Source of the DNA: Nilaparvata lugens
Lineage: Eukaryota > Arthropoda > Insecta > Hemiptera > Delphacidae
Assembly: GCF_014356525.2 (NCBI RefSeq)
Contig: NC_052507.1
Location: forward strand, 1,806,919-1,870,918
Length of the DNA: 64,000 nt
Reading direction: 5' to 3'
The notes beneath the pieces are model-generated. The model made no database searches and had not been told where the DNA came from. It worked only from the letters and a program-made list of their open reading frames with translations. Numbering within the stretch: the stretch's first letter is position 1; each line of letters opens with the position of its first letter. Position numbers and translations under genes: made by a program. Shown here piece by piece: positions 32,899 through 43,187 of this stretch.

Positions 32899-33045
32899 CT
32901 GTAACAGCAGTTTCCATACTAACATAGGCGACTGCACGCTCTTTCAGCAAATTTGCATAATGTTGAGCCCAAATTTCCGAATTAAAATGGCCGTCACCCT
33001 GGAGACCCCAGCTACAGAATAGCACTGACCTCCTCGGGACCCATC
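32899..33045 (-). CDS. NAALADase/GCPII-like gene, exon at the catalytic Glu (motif degenerate)
   Basis: A 147 bp exon (acceptor TTTCTGTAG, donor CAG|GTAAAC). It reads (G)WVPRRSVLFCSWGLQGDG, then SEIWAQHYANLLKERAVAYV, aligning with GWRPRRTILFASWDAEEFG and TEWAEENSRLLQERGVAYI of human GCPII. In active M28B peptidases the DAEEFG stretch supplies the general base Glu and a zinc-ligand Glu. Here it is GLQGDG, so both glutamates are missing while the surrounding fold residues are kept. It ends with one base (G) of the Gly codon finished at 29205. Confidence 0.92.
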
Positions 33046-33789
33046 CTACAGAAAAATATCAATAAAATAAAATTTAATTTAGCAAACAATAATAAGATAA
33101 TGATGGAATAATAACTCAGTTATTATTGATATAATTTAATATCTCCTGCCACAAAACATCCAATTCGAGTTCATTTTATTTCCAGAAAGTATATTTTACA
33201 ATATATTCCCTGAAAATTACTCCCTCTAATATGGAACAAGTCCGTGTTTATAGGAGGAGTCAATACAACAATAGGCACAATACAAAAAAGAAAAAGTTGA
33301 CGTTCTACTGCTGTAGTTGTTCACAAGCATAAACTATTCAAACATATTTCTATACAACAATACTAACACATAGAACAATTGAAAGGAATACATCCGAATA
33401 GTGTCAAAAAAACAATGATAATCGGGTTCTGGGCAGAAAACTACAATTTCGAATAAGCAAATAAATTACAAATTAAATAAGATCGATTGAATTACAATTT
33501 CAATAAAATCCTAAATTTTGAAATCTATTTGTCAAATCTCCTGGGAGGAGATATTTGTATATCTATTTGTATTCTATTTGTCGAATCGATATACTTCTGG
33601 AAGGAGTACAAAGATATGATATGGAATATTGATCAGTTGCGACCTGAAAACTCTGACACCAGACCTGAGTCAGCCAGGTCCCTCGATATATTATTATTAT
33701 TATTGAAAAATATTTTGACGTGACAACATCTTATAAATTGGTTTGCCGGGAGACACTTCAAGAAACTGCGTTACGTTCCCACGTTATGC
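33046..33789. other. Intron DNA, nothing recognised
   Basis: AT-rich intronic sequence. A 78-codon plus-strand frame at 33487-33723 has no recognisable domain and is likely chance. Confidence 0.45.
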
Positions 33790-34066
33790 GCTCACAATGA
33801 GAGCGAGTGAGAGCGTTCGTTTCGGTTCACGGTCGTCTGGAAAGAGCACGAATAGGAGCAGTGGCGAGCAGCCCGAAGGCATTCACCTGGAGAGAGAGTA
33901 AAACGGAGCAGTCAACCTGCGCAGGCGCCGCAAGCAATCTCCTGCGACTGCGCCACTAATTCAAAATGTCAGGTCAATGGTTGTCTCTCTCGCTCTTAGG
34001 TGGGCGCGGGCTAACCATGCCCGAGTGGAAGGGACGCGTGCCTCTCACTCACTCTCATTGTGAGCT
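33790..34066. mobile_element. GC-rich MITE with ~25 bp TIRs
   Basis: The left end GCTCACAATGAGAGCGAGTG (33790 on) is inverted at the right end as CACTCACTCTCATTGTGAGC. The interior is strikingly GC-rich for this window (GCGCAGGCGCCGCAAGC). No ORF. Confidence 0.85.
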
Positions 34067-34303
34067 ATTATTTCATCCTTCTTCCTACTATACGAATGAA
34101 TATTCACATTAAAATTATTTTACCACTCAAAGTCGTTGTCACGTAAAACTTTCGCCCGTATACCGACTTTACAGGCAACCATGCAATTTTTTTTGTGCGT
34201 ATAGTTTCTTTTTTGTCTTAATAACTAAGTAGCCGGAGATCAATTCTGATCTCAAGACTAAAATAGTTGCGATTCAAAGCAGACTCATTCACTCTTCTCC
34301 AGA

Positions 34304-35694
34304 TCAGCGGTTTAGAAACTTACGTACAATACTAGTTGTACCAAGAACTGCTGCTTTCTGCATAGTTCTCATATGCCAGTTCTCCAACTGCAGTTGTTCC
34401 ATTGCTTGTCTCCATTCTTTTGTGACCAGTCCATTGGCAGACACTACTATAGGGATTATCACCACCTTCCTTAATTTATACATATCTTTCAGTTCAACTG
34501 ACAGGGGCTGGTATTTTCTTTTCTTTTCGGCAATGGTACTCACAAGATTCTCATCAAGGGGCACTGCCACATCAATTATGTAAGCCTCTATTCTTTCTGT
34601 CAAACAAGACGATGTCTGGCCTGTTAGCCTCCACTGCTCTGTCAGTTGTCATACCACAATCCCAAAGAAGTCTTCCTTTTTCACCATTCAAGAACATTTC
34701 TGGCTTACACTTGTAATAGGGCACCTCAATCGCTATCAACTCATATCTTTTCGCCATTGCCTGATGAACCACTTTGGCCACATTGTTGTGCCGCTGCAAA
34801 TACTCTGTATTAGCTAGTACAGAGCAGCCACCACAAATATGCTGTATCGATTCTATGGCTTTCCTGCAGAGCCGACAGCTACTATCCACTGTGAGTCCCA
34901 TCACATATCTTTTGTATGGTCTAGTGCTGATTACCTGGTCCTGAATGGCAAACATGAAACCTTCAGTCTCACCGAATATTCCATTAGTCTGCAACCATTC
35001 AATTGATTCTTTTCTGTCAACACAATCAGAATGAAGTGCTGCAGCAAATCTTCCATGCAGCTCTTTCTGCTTCCACGCTTCCAGCCTCTCTTCTACTGTG
35101 CTGGCTGTTACCTGTTGGACTCCATGTGCCAGCTGCAATGGGCTCTACTCCCTGTCTACCAGACAAACGGCCTTTAGCAGACCACTGTTTGCATTCTGGA
35201 AGTATTTCCGCAGTCTGTCTTCCTGTTGATGACACATAGTCTCCAGACTCAAGAGGCCTCTTCCACCAACACCTCTAGGCAGGTAGAGCCTCTGGATTGA
35301 GCTACGGGGGTGATGAAGTCTATTCTTTGTCAAAAGTTGTTCTTACCTTTCTGTCAAACTCTTGCAAAGCTGTATCTGTCCACTTGACTATGCCAAATTT
35401 ATACATGGCCACAGGGACTGCCCAGGTATTTATAGCAGATATTTTATTCCTAGAGCTAAGCCCTGTTCTGCATACCTACTCAAGTCTTTGCACAGTCTTC
35501 CTTTGAATTTCTCTTCTTATGACAGTATCAGCTCTGCATAAGAGCTGAGCAAGACCCAAATACTTGTATTCATGTGGCCTGCCTAAACTCTGAATAAGCA
35601 CTTCCTCAGTCAACTGTATAGCTCCATCACCCTCTCCTGATATTTGGCCTCGTTTCACATGCAGCACTTTACACTTTTCCAATCCGAATTCCAT
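34304..35694 (-). pseudogene. R2-like LINE fragment: RT C-terminus, CCHC finger and restriction-like endonuclease (broken)
   Basis: Consecutive minus-strand frames give an RT thumb segment (35694-35476: MEFGLEKCKVLHVKRG, EYKYLGL), then YLPRGVGGRGLLSLETM (35333-35145). Next come a CX2CX8HX4C finger (CRLC...HICGGC) and PDIVLFD (35138-34572), then IDVAVPLDEN with EKKRKYQPLSVEL (34603-34304). A gag-knuckle-type finger followed by PD...D...K is the RT-downstream restriction-like endonuclease of R2-superfamily LINEs. At least three frameshifts separate the parts and the RT core is missing upstream (cut at the ATT repeat, 35698). No 28S rDNA target sequence is seen, so it is an R2-superfamily relative, not R2 itself. 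Confidence 0.8.
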
Positions 35695-35697
35695 ATT

Positions 35698-35716
35698 TAT
35701 TATTATTATTATTATA

Positions 35717-35747
<31 letters not shown>
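35698..35747. repeat. (ATT)n microsatellite
   Basis: Joins the R2-like fragment to the 5'-truncated LINE at 35750. Confidence 0.95.
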
Positions 35748-35749
35748 AA

Positions 35750-37606
35750 ACATATAAGAGACCATTTTGAATACCTGAAAAGAATTCTCCTTCACCTATA
35801 CAACACAATAATTGAAACAGGAAATATCCCAACGAAAATGAAAACAACCCTACTCAAACCTATTTATAAAAACGGACAAAAAAAGATATTCAAAATTACA
35901 GACCAATAGGTGCAATCTCAATTCTAATGAAAATATTTGAATTCATCATTCATGATGATCTTATGAAATACTCCATTCAGCATAACCTACTAAATAGAAA
36001 CCAATATGGTTTTGTTCCTGGTAAGTCCACAACCCAATTACTGGAGAAAGTGTCATACTCAACCAATAAGAATATAGATAGAAGAAGCTTGACCTTGGCA
36101 GTGCTATTGGACCTCAGCAAAGCATTCGATACGATCCAACATGAAATACTCCTTAAGAAATTGAATATAATGGGAGTATGTGGGATAGATTTGGAAATAT
36201 TCAAGAGTTATTTTAGTAACAGGGAAACAATTGTTCAAATTGGGAAGAGCAATAGTACTCCAAAATCGCAATCTTTCGGGGTCATTCAAGGCTCACCACT
36301 ATCACCTTTGCTCTTCAATCTGTATATCAGTGACCTGAAAAACTGTGATTTCAAAGGGGAGGTCTACAACTATGCAGATGATACTTCAATCTTATCTACA
36401 CATAAAAACTTATCAGTTGCAGCCGAAAAAATACAGAGAGATATAAACACAATTACAAAATACTTTCATAACAATTATATCCATATAAACAGTACAAAGA
36501 CTAAAACAATAGTATTCCATAACCAAAAACTGAACATAGATACCATCGATCCAAACAATAGAGTAACTAGCCACAAATACGAATGTTTTAAAACTAACAA
36601 CCCGTGTACCTGCAACAAAATCAAACACTCAGATACAGTGAAGTACCTAGGAATGCATTTCGATTCGAATATGAAGTGGTTTACTCACTCACAAGTGTTG
36701 GCTAAAAAACTGAGGTATATAGCACATAGATGCTTCCAACTAAAATATATGCTACCAATGAAAGCAAAACGTACAGTATACCTTAGCCTAGTGGAATCTC
36801 AAGTAAGATATGGAATAACCGTTTATGGACATGCTCCGAATTATATCTTGAATCCAGTAGTTAAACTGACTGACAGAATAAGAAGACATTTTTTCCAGAA
36901 TCTAAACACAAATGCAATACAGATACTCAACTTCAAAAACTTGTACAAATTCATAATACTACAGAAATACTACTTCGAAAATAATTATAGACAGACCAAT
37001 GAAAATAGATACAATACAAGACACTTGCACTATAGAACACCAGACTTTTATACAGAAATGGGAAAGGCTATACCGGAATACTTTGTACCGAACATCCTCA
37101 ACAGCATCCCAATCACCTCAAGAGCCTCAACACATACGCAGAAGTTAAAAGAGAAATAAAGAGCTATTTCATAACAAATCAATAGAAGAATAGAAGATCA
37201 ACTTATAACTCAATTTAACATATAAATGTAAACATCATAAAAAATATTTATTAATAAATACAAGAAGAAGAAGGAATTATATTATCTTTATGAACCTCTT
37301 GCAAGTCTGATAAATAATGTATTAAAACAACACCCCAATATAAGCTAAAATTAGCTTCATGGGTTAGCCACAAAATCTTAATAATAATAGGAGATCTAAA
37401 TTAATTCTTTCAGTTCGTACAGTTATCATTATTATTGTTATTATTATATTATGAAGATCTAAATAGATTCTCACGACATAATTATGTGATAAAATATAAG
37501 ATGTTATTATTTTATGATCTATCATGAACATTGTAAACTATCATATTATGTAATGTGAGAAAAAATTGAATAAAAAAAAAATTATTATTATTATTATTAT
37601 TATTAT
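35750..37606 (+). pseudogene. 5'-truncated LINE with a 410-codon RT frame
   Basis: The RT begins in a second frame at ~35785 (ILLHLYNTIIETGNIPTKMK, then NYRPIGAISIL) and continues as one open frame at 35927-37159. Its motifs in order: FVPGKSTTQLLEK, LLDLSKAFDTIQHEILL, GVIQGSPLSPLLFNLYIS, YNYADDTSIL (catalytic Asp pair), KYLGMHFD, and a YNTRHLHYRTPDFY C-terminus. The 3' UTR has TAATGTGAG...AATTGAATAAAAAAAAA and ends in an ATT tail (37582-37606). Endonuclease and ORF1 are absent. A 35 bp sequence starting ATAAGCACTTCCTCAG at 37606 also occurs at 35594, in the target R2-like fragment. Confidence 0.88.
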
Positions 37607-37648
37607 AAGCACTTCCTCAGTCAACTGTATAGCTCCATCTCTCTGTTG

Positions 37649-37960
37649 CTGCCCAAAATTACGTAACGGTCTGAAAATTATATTTATTTATTCACCAAAA
37701 ATATTCACAATACAATATACAAAATTAAGCCACAGGATAGACTCAAAACGGATTACATAATAATACATATTTATTTATGTACGGTATTTATCCATGGAGA
37801 CAACAGGTAAAAACCCATTTTGCCTCCTTCATACAATACAATAATTTTTAACATAATACAATTTGAAAAAAGAAGAAATTATAAACTTAGCTAATTATAA
37901 AAATGAAATAATCTGAAAAATAGAAGAAATATACAGTCATAATTATAGAATAATAAAAAT
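37649..37960 (-). repeat. LINE 3'-UTR-like repeat, copy 1
   Basis: CTGTTGCTGCCCAAAATTAC...GGAGACAACAGGTAAAAACC, nearly identical to 38577-38900. Reversed it reads like an untranslated LINE tail. No coding. Confidence 0.7.
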
Positions 37961-37979
37961 AAAATAATGATTTAAATTG

Positions 37980-38313
37980 AAAATTATTATTTTTGGATCA
38001 CTGATTGATTATATCAATGTACTATTTCTATGTTTTTTTTTTAATATAATGTAAAACTTGACTCCTCCAGTCAAACCTTCTTTAGAAGGTTTTGGAGAAT
38101 TTATAATTCGTCTGGTTCATAATATTTGAAATGTTCTACTGAAAGGGAATCTTCTTATCTTTTGTCATTCTTGCTTTTTTTATTATTCTTCATTTGTTTT
38201 GTTTGTAAGATTTCTTTTTATAAGTGTATTTTTCATTTTTGTTTGTTATATTTTCTATAATAAACTCCCTTCTTCTGGGGGTACCAGGACGAAGGAAAAA
38301 GGAAAAAAAAGGA
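37980..38313 (+). repeat. Dispersed ~335 bp repeat, copy 1
   Basis: ATCACTGATTGATTATATCA...GGGGGTACCAGGACGAAGGA, repeated at 62398-62735. Downstream ends in an ATT tract here but in AAGGAAAGG at the other copy; a retroposon tail is possible. Confidence 0.8.
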
Positions 38314-38329
38314 AAATTATTATTATTAC

Positions 38330-38385
<56 letters not shown>

Positions 38386-38396
38386 TATTATTATTA

Positions 38397-38427
<31 letters not shown>
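38314..38427. repeat. (ATT)n microsatellite
   Basis: About 110 bp of ATT units with two slips (TATATT). Reading frames through it (poly-Ile/Leu/Tyr) are artefacts. Confidence 0.98.
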
Positions 38428-38428
<1 letters not shown>

Positions 38429-38576
38429 GATATGGAATAAGAGGTCAGACTTTTTGAGTAGTTGGGAGTTGAGTTTCGAGTTTACCTTTAGTTGATCGCA
38501 GTTGACCAAAAACACGAGTTAACTCCATCATGGCGGCTGTACTTCCCAAACGATCAGCGTCAGTCTCCATTAACAT

Positions 38577-38900
38577 TTCTCTGTTGCTGCCCAAAATTAC
38601 GTAACGGTCTGAAAATTAAATTTATTTATCCACCAAAAATATTCAGAATAGAATATACAAAATTAAGCCACAGGATAGACCTAAAACGGATTAGAAAATA
38701 ATACATAATTATTTATTTATTTTTCCATGGAGACAACAGGTGAAAACCCATTTTGCCTCCTTCACACAATACAATAAATTTTCAACATAATACAAATTGA
38801 AAAAAGAAGAAATTATAAACTCAGCTAATTATAAAAATGGAATAATATGAAAAATAGAAGAAATATACAGTCATATAGAATAATGAAAATACAGTAACTG
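38577..38900 (-). repeat. LINE 3'-UTR-like repeat, copy 2
   Basis: Second copy of the 37649-37960 repeat, ~95% identical by eye. Confidence 0.7.
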
Positions 38901-39126
38901 AATTCAATATGAAAAAATGCACATTAATACCTTATTAAAGTATAATCATTACTAGTAAGGTATATTGATAAGAGTAAAGAATGTGTGTAATGTACTACCA
39001 CTAGCTTTTATGAGGATAATTGAAAAAAAGAAATGTAAGCGCAAATCACGAAATGATGGACCACATACTACTTTACTAGTTTCACTTTTTGTGTAGTTGA
39101 GAAGTTGATATTGTGGTAATTATTCA

Positions 39127-39374
39127 TATTGAATGAAAAAGACTAAGAAATTGTCAAAAAACCACTGATTTATTGATAATTAGAAAGACCGGTTTCGGTT
39201 ATTACACCATTGTCAATCCCTGATAAACTGTTTCAGTTTCGGTTATTACACCATTGTCAATCTCTGATAAACAGTTTATCAGAGATTGACAATGGTGAAA
39301 TAACCGAAACCGGTCTTTCTAATTATCAATAAATCAGTGGTTTTTTGACAATTTCTTAGTCTTTTTCATTCAAC
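39127..39374. mobile_element. Palindrome with paired hammerhead-like centres
   Basis: Arms TTGAATGAAAAAGACTAAGA...CAATAAATCAGTGG and complements. Each arm carries the motif GATTGACAATGG...ACCGAAACCGGTC, on the minus strand at 39187-39217 and the plus strand at 39285-39315, with a partial third at 39234-39262. A further half-element (plus strand, 39420-39505) follows. Confidence 0.8.
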
Positions 39375-39419
39375 ATACTACTAGACTAAATCATATGAAA
39401 CCCTTCGGAATTTTGGATA

Positions 39420-39506
39420 AACTGATGTTTATCAGAGATTGACAATGGTGTAATAACCGAAACCGGTCTTTCTAATTATCAATAAATCAGTGGTTTTTTG
39501 ACAATT
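39420..39506 (+). mobile_element. Half copy of the 39127-39374 palindrome element
   Basis: Carries the motif at 39438-39468 (TTGACAATGG...AACCGAAACCGGTC) and the same GTGGTTTTTTGACAATTT arm. It ends exactly where the LINE poly(T) begins, so the LINE may have inserted here. Confidence 0.75.
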
Positions 39507-39606
39507 TTTTTTTTTTTTTTTTAAGATTACGTCCTAAAGACTCCAGTCATGGAGTATAAGACAAGTCATGTTATTACATAATAATTCTAACACTAAGTAG
39601 TTCAAC
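39507..39606 (-). other. LINE 3' UTR and poly(A) tail
   Basis: Poly(T) at 39507-39523 is the poly(A) tail of the minus-strand LINE. The 3' UTR reads (minus) CTCCATGACTGGAGTCTTTA just before the tail. The same end occurs at 51112-51180. Confidence 0.9.
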
Positions 39607-41245
39607 CTAGTTTAGGTTTGAAAGGAATTCTTGTACACTATAAAAAGCTTTATCAACTAAATATTTTTTCATTTGTTTTTTGAAAATCTTCAAATCATCA
39701 TTACTTTTCAAGATTTGAGGTAGCTTGTTATAAAATTTCCTACCAATATAATCTGGTTTTTGTTCAAATAACCTACTATTGTGACCCATTATATGATAAT
39801 CTGCTCTGTTTCGCGTATTATACTCATGAACATCTGAATTCTGGATCACACCACTCGTTTTCACATGCATTACAACTTCATATACATACAAAGATGGCAC
39901 AGTTAATAGACCAAGCTTTTTAAATAAAGGCCTACAAGAGTCTAACCTATTCACTTTCTCTATACATCTGAGTGCCTTCTTTTGAATCTTAAACACTCTG
40001 TCCATATTTTGTTGAGATGAATTACCCCATACTAGAATAGCATACCTAATATGAGATAGTATAAGTCCATGGTAAGCAGTTAACAGTAGTTTTTTATCAT
40101 TCAGCCTAGCAAGCTGCCGCAGGACAAATACCCCAGATGATATCTTATTACATATCCTCTCAATGTAAGGATGCCATGTTAATTTCCTGTCCAATAAAAT
40201 TCCCAAGAATGCTACTTTCTCTTCTTGGTCTAATTCATTTTCCTCTACAAACACATTTATTTCTCTATCCTCTACTGAATTATATTTACTTTTGAATTGT
40301 AGGAATTGACATTTCTTACTATTTATTGTTAATTGCCTTTGCTTCAAGAATTGGACAATTGACTGTACTCCAGTAAAAGCATTTATTTCTAGACTATCTA
40401 ATAAATAATTGTTAAAGATAAGCGATGTGTCATCAGCAAACAACAGAGCTCTGTGATCTTTTAACTCTTTTGGTAATTGGTTCACATACAACAGAAACAG
40501 TAAGGGACCCAGAATTGAGCCTTGAGGTACTCCAGCCTGGACCTCCAGTTTTTGAGATTTAATTTTTACTATTTCATTCCCATCCACCTTGGTAAGCTCA
40601 ACACACTGGTTTCTACCTATGAGATATGATTCAAACCATTTTAGTTCTATACCATTCACACCTACAGTTTTTAGTATTTCCAATAATATTCTATGGTTCA
40701 CACAATCAAAAGCTTTGGATAAATCAAGAAATATTGAGGCTGCCTTCTCACCTGAATCTATTATATCTATTAGTCTTTCAACAAGGGATACTATTGCAGT
40801 CTTAGTAGATTTCCCTTTCTGGAACCCATGCTGTTCATCACATATGAAATTAATTTCTTCCAGGTGCATCAATAACCTATTTAAAACTACTCTTTCAAAA
40901 ATTTTACTTATTACATTTAGAATACTAATGGGTCTATAATTTTCAACTCTTTCAGAATCACCGCTCTTGAAAATTGGCAAAATTTTTCCTTGTTTCAGAT
41001 CATCAGGGAAAATACCCTGCTCTAGTGAAGTATTAAGGAGATGCAATAAAGGGTCCAGTAATTCATTTTCACATTCTTTTAAAATTTTGCTTGAGACCCC
41101 ATCCAATCCTACTGTTTTTTTGTTATTCAAATTTTTTATTATTCTCGACAACTCATCTCTTGATAATGGATGAAATTTAAATACCTTTTCAATTGGCTCA
41201 GCATTTAATGTAGTTGTATTATAAGTATTAGTGTTCAGTGACTTT
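39607..41245 (-). CDS. LINE ORF2, reverse transcriptase part (jockey/CR1-like)
   Basis: Open minus-strand frame (annotatable from 41151, readable from ~41245). Order of motifs: IIKNLNNKKTVGLDGVSSKI (finger), FKSGDSERVENYRPISIL, HGFQKGKSTKTAI, SIFLDLSKAFDCVNHRILL, AGVPQGSILGPLLFLLYVNQ, LLFADDTSLIF (catalytic FADD), AFLGILLDRKLTWHPYI, then a thumb/C-terminal region with YNTRNRADYHI and FYNKLPQILK. All RT residues expected for catalysis are present. It is separated from the upstream linker frame by a one-base shift near 41245. Stop at 39607. Confidence 0.92.
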
Positions 41246-41759
41246 TGGAGATTATATGCAACCTGTTGATAATATTATTGAAAAAGTTACAAATGTCTAT
41301 ACTATCATCCATATAATTTCCATGTTCATCGATTATCCTAGGGACATTAGTAACTGTATCTTTTTGAGCTGCTCTCCTATTTCTATTAATTACCTCCCAA
41401 ACAGCAGAGTTAAAATTGGTACTAGTTGTTAATATTTCAGCTGTTTTCTTACACTTAGCTTTCCTCACTTCTTTTGCATAGTTTTTCTTTAGACATTTGT
41501 ATTTGACCTCACTCGGAACATCCCTCACTAATTTAAATTCCTCATAAGCTTCCCTAACAATATTTCTTTGAGTAAGAATATCTTCAGTTATCCATTCATC
41601 TACTTTGTTTAATTTACTTTTTACTTTGACTTTTTTTATCGGACAGCATACACTAATGTGAAATCTTAGAGTATCAATGAATTGCTTATATTTGTGATTT
41701 AGGTTACAACTGTTATAAACACTACTCCATTTTCTTGAAGCAGTTCCTGCTTCAAACAA
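41235..41759 (-). CDS. LINE ORF2, linker between endonuclease and RT (frame-shifted)
   Basis: The frame reads KQFIDTLRFHISVCCPIKKV, then DEWITEDILTQRNIVREAY, then NAVWEVINRNRR-like sequence (SAVWEVINRNRRAAQK), the usual spacer before the RT in jockey/CR1 LINEs. It overlaps the endonuclease frame at its 5' end (a one-base shift near 41735) and the RT frame at its 3' end (shift near 41245). Confidence 0.85.
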   Translation of the reverse strand: MFEAGTASRKWSSVYNSCNLNHKYKQFIDTLRFHISVCCPIKKVKVKSKLNKVDEWITEDILTQRNIVREAYEEFKLVRDVPSEVKYKCLKKNYAKEVRKAKCKKTAEILTTSTNFNSAVWEVINRNRRAAQKDTVTNVPRIIDEHGNYMDDSIDICNFFNNIINRLHIISKSH

Positions 41760-42577
41760 TTTATATTTCCTAGCTCATATTGCTGAATTTCTTTCACAAA
41801 AGTTTTTTTTCTGCTTGGATTCTGGCCCTGCAACTTAACATCTAAAATTTGATAGTTATGATCTGATAGATCTGAGCTACCTAACCTGACATTACAACCT
41901 TCTATATTTGTGAGGATATTATCAATAATTGTCTGTGAAGTTCGAGTTACTCTTGTATATTCGTGGACCTTAATTTCTAAATTATTCATATTAATAATAT
42001 CTCTAATATCCTCTGTCGTTTTATCCTGCCTGGCAAAATCAGTATTGAAATCTCCTACTACTATAACATTTGTGAAACGAGCGGTTGTAATTTCCAAAAG
42101 TGTATGGAGCAGCTCACAAAATTTTTGCCAGTCTCCATTTGGTGACCTATAGATACCTAACACTGCTACCTCGAATCGATCATCAATTTTTAACCTTAGT
42201 CCTGTCACCTCTAAATCCATCTCAACAGAAAATCTCTTAACAAAATCCAGTTCATAAGTTTGTGTATGTTTAGCATTGCTAGTGAATATACATACACCAC
42301 CACTTCTATGAGCTATTCTACAAAATTCTGATCTCAGTGAATAGCCTGGAATCCTAACTTGATTTATTTCCTTTATTTTTAAGCCATGCTCTGTGAAAAT
42401 AACAATGTCAGGATCCTCCTGTTTAAGAAATACTTCTAATCTGTCAATTTTGTTGCGAAGATACTGAATATTTTGATGATAAATACTAAAAACCTTACCA
42501 TCTTGTGCTACTCTATCTCTAGCATTTGTAGCTATTTCCCTTTCCCTGTTTTGAGCCAATTTACTAAAAAATCGTTA
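41699..42577 (-). CDS. LINE ORF2, AP-type (EEP) endonuclease
   Basis: The domain shows SIYHQNIQYLRNKIDRLE, VIFTEHGLK (metal-binding Glu), GIYRSPNGD, VVGDFNTDF (Asp/Asn), IDNILTN and SDLSDHNYQI (catalytic Asp-His), in the order of LINE apurinic endonucleases; all are intact. The frame is open from 42577 with no ATG near its start and overlaps the preceding SGNH-like frame by ~45 bases, so it is either a separate ORF2 with a non-ATG start or the product of another frame slip. The last nine residues after the 41735 shift are spurious. Confidence 0.88.
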
Positions 42578-43187
42578 TTTGTTTTTTTGACTGTTTTTAA
42601 ACCAGAGGATTGCAAACGGCTTTCAATCAGCTCTGCCAATCTATTACAAAAGATTACTTTGCCAGATCGATTTAGATGCAACCCATGATTAGTGAAGTTA
42701 TGTCTTTTCAGCCTTTCATTTAGAAAACAAATCCCCAGTTGTTTAGAATTCTTATTTTTTAGGCTGTTGATTGTATTATGGATTGATTTGTTTGTCGAAT
42801 TGATTGCTTCATTTAATTCTGGCCTATCAAACCTATTAGGAATAGTACTTATTATTAAGTTTGTTTTTTTGCTGAGTGGCACAATTTCCTTGATTTTTTC
42901 TGTTACTTGAGGAAGATGATTCAAGTTAGGTTCATTTATATTATTTGAGCCACCCAGTACAATTAGATAGTCATTTTCATCAAAGTCTTTAGTTTGTTCC
43001 CTAGCTGACTCTACAACTGCATTAATTGATGCACTTGGCTTGAAAAAACATTGGACATCAAATTTATTTTTTAATCTTTTATCAAGGAGATCACTGCAAT
43101 CACGTCCATGACTGGACGTCAGTAGCAGAACTCTCCCTTTCCTATCTTTATTTCCCTCAGCTATATTTTGGTTGCTGTCTTCAAAAC
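42532..43187 (-). CDS. LINE ORF1 C-terminal part, SGNH-esterase-like domain
   Basis: Open from 43187 to the stop at 42532. It contains RVLLLTSSHGRDCSDLLDKR (block I region), YLIVLGGSNNI (GxxN block), IISTIPNRFDR, and FTNHGLHLNRSGK (terminal His block). This matches the esterase domain found in ORF1 of some CR1/L2-type LINEs. It is homologous by eye to residues 530-698 of the protein at 23473-25569 but keeps Ser, Asn and His candidates. Confidence 0.82.

Noticed and set aside
38199..38495. 98-codon frame with poly-Ile/Leu/Tyr
   Set aside because: Runs through the (ATT)n microsatellite.
42540..42600. Programmed -1 frameshift at an A-run between the SGNH-like and endonuclease frames
   Set aside because: The run of seven A followed by C is not in the phase required for a standard slippery heptamer; simple indel or separate ORF start is as likely.
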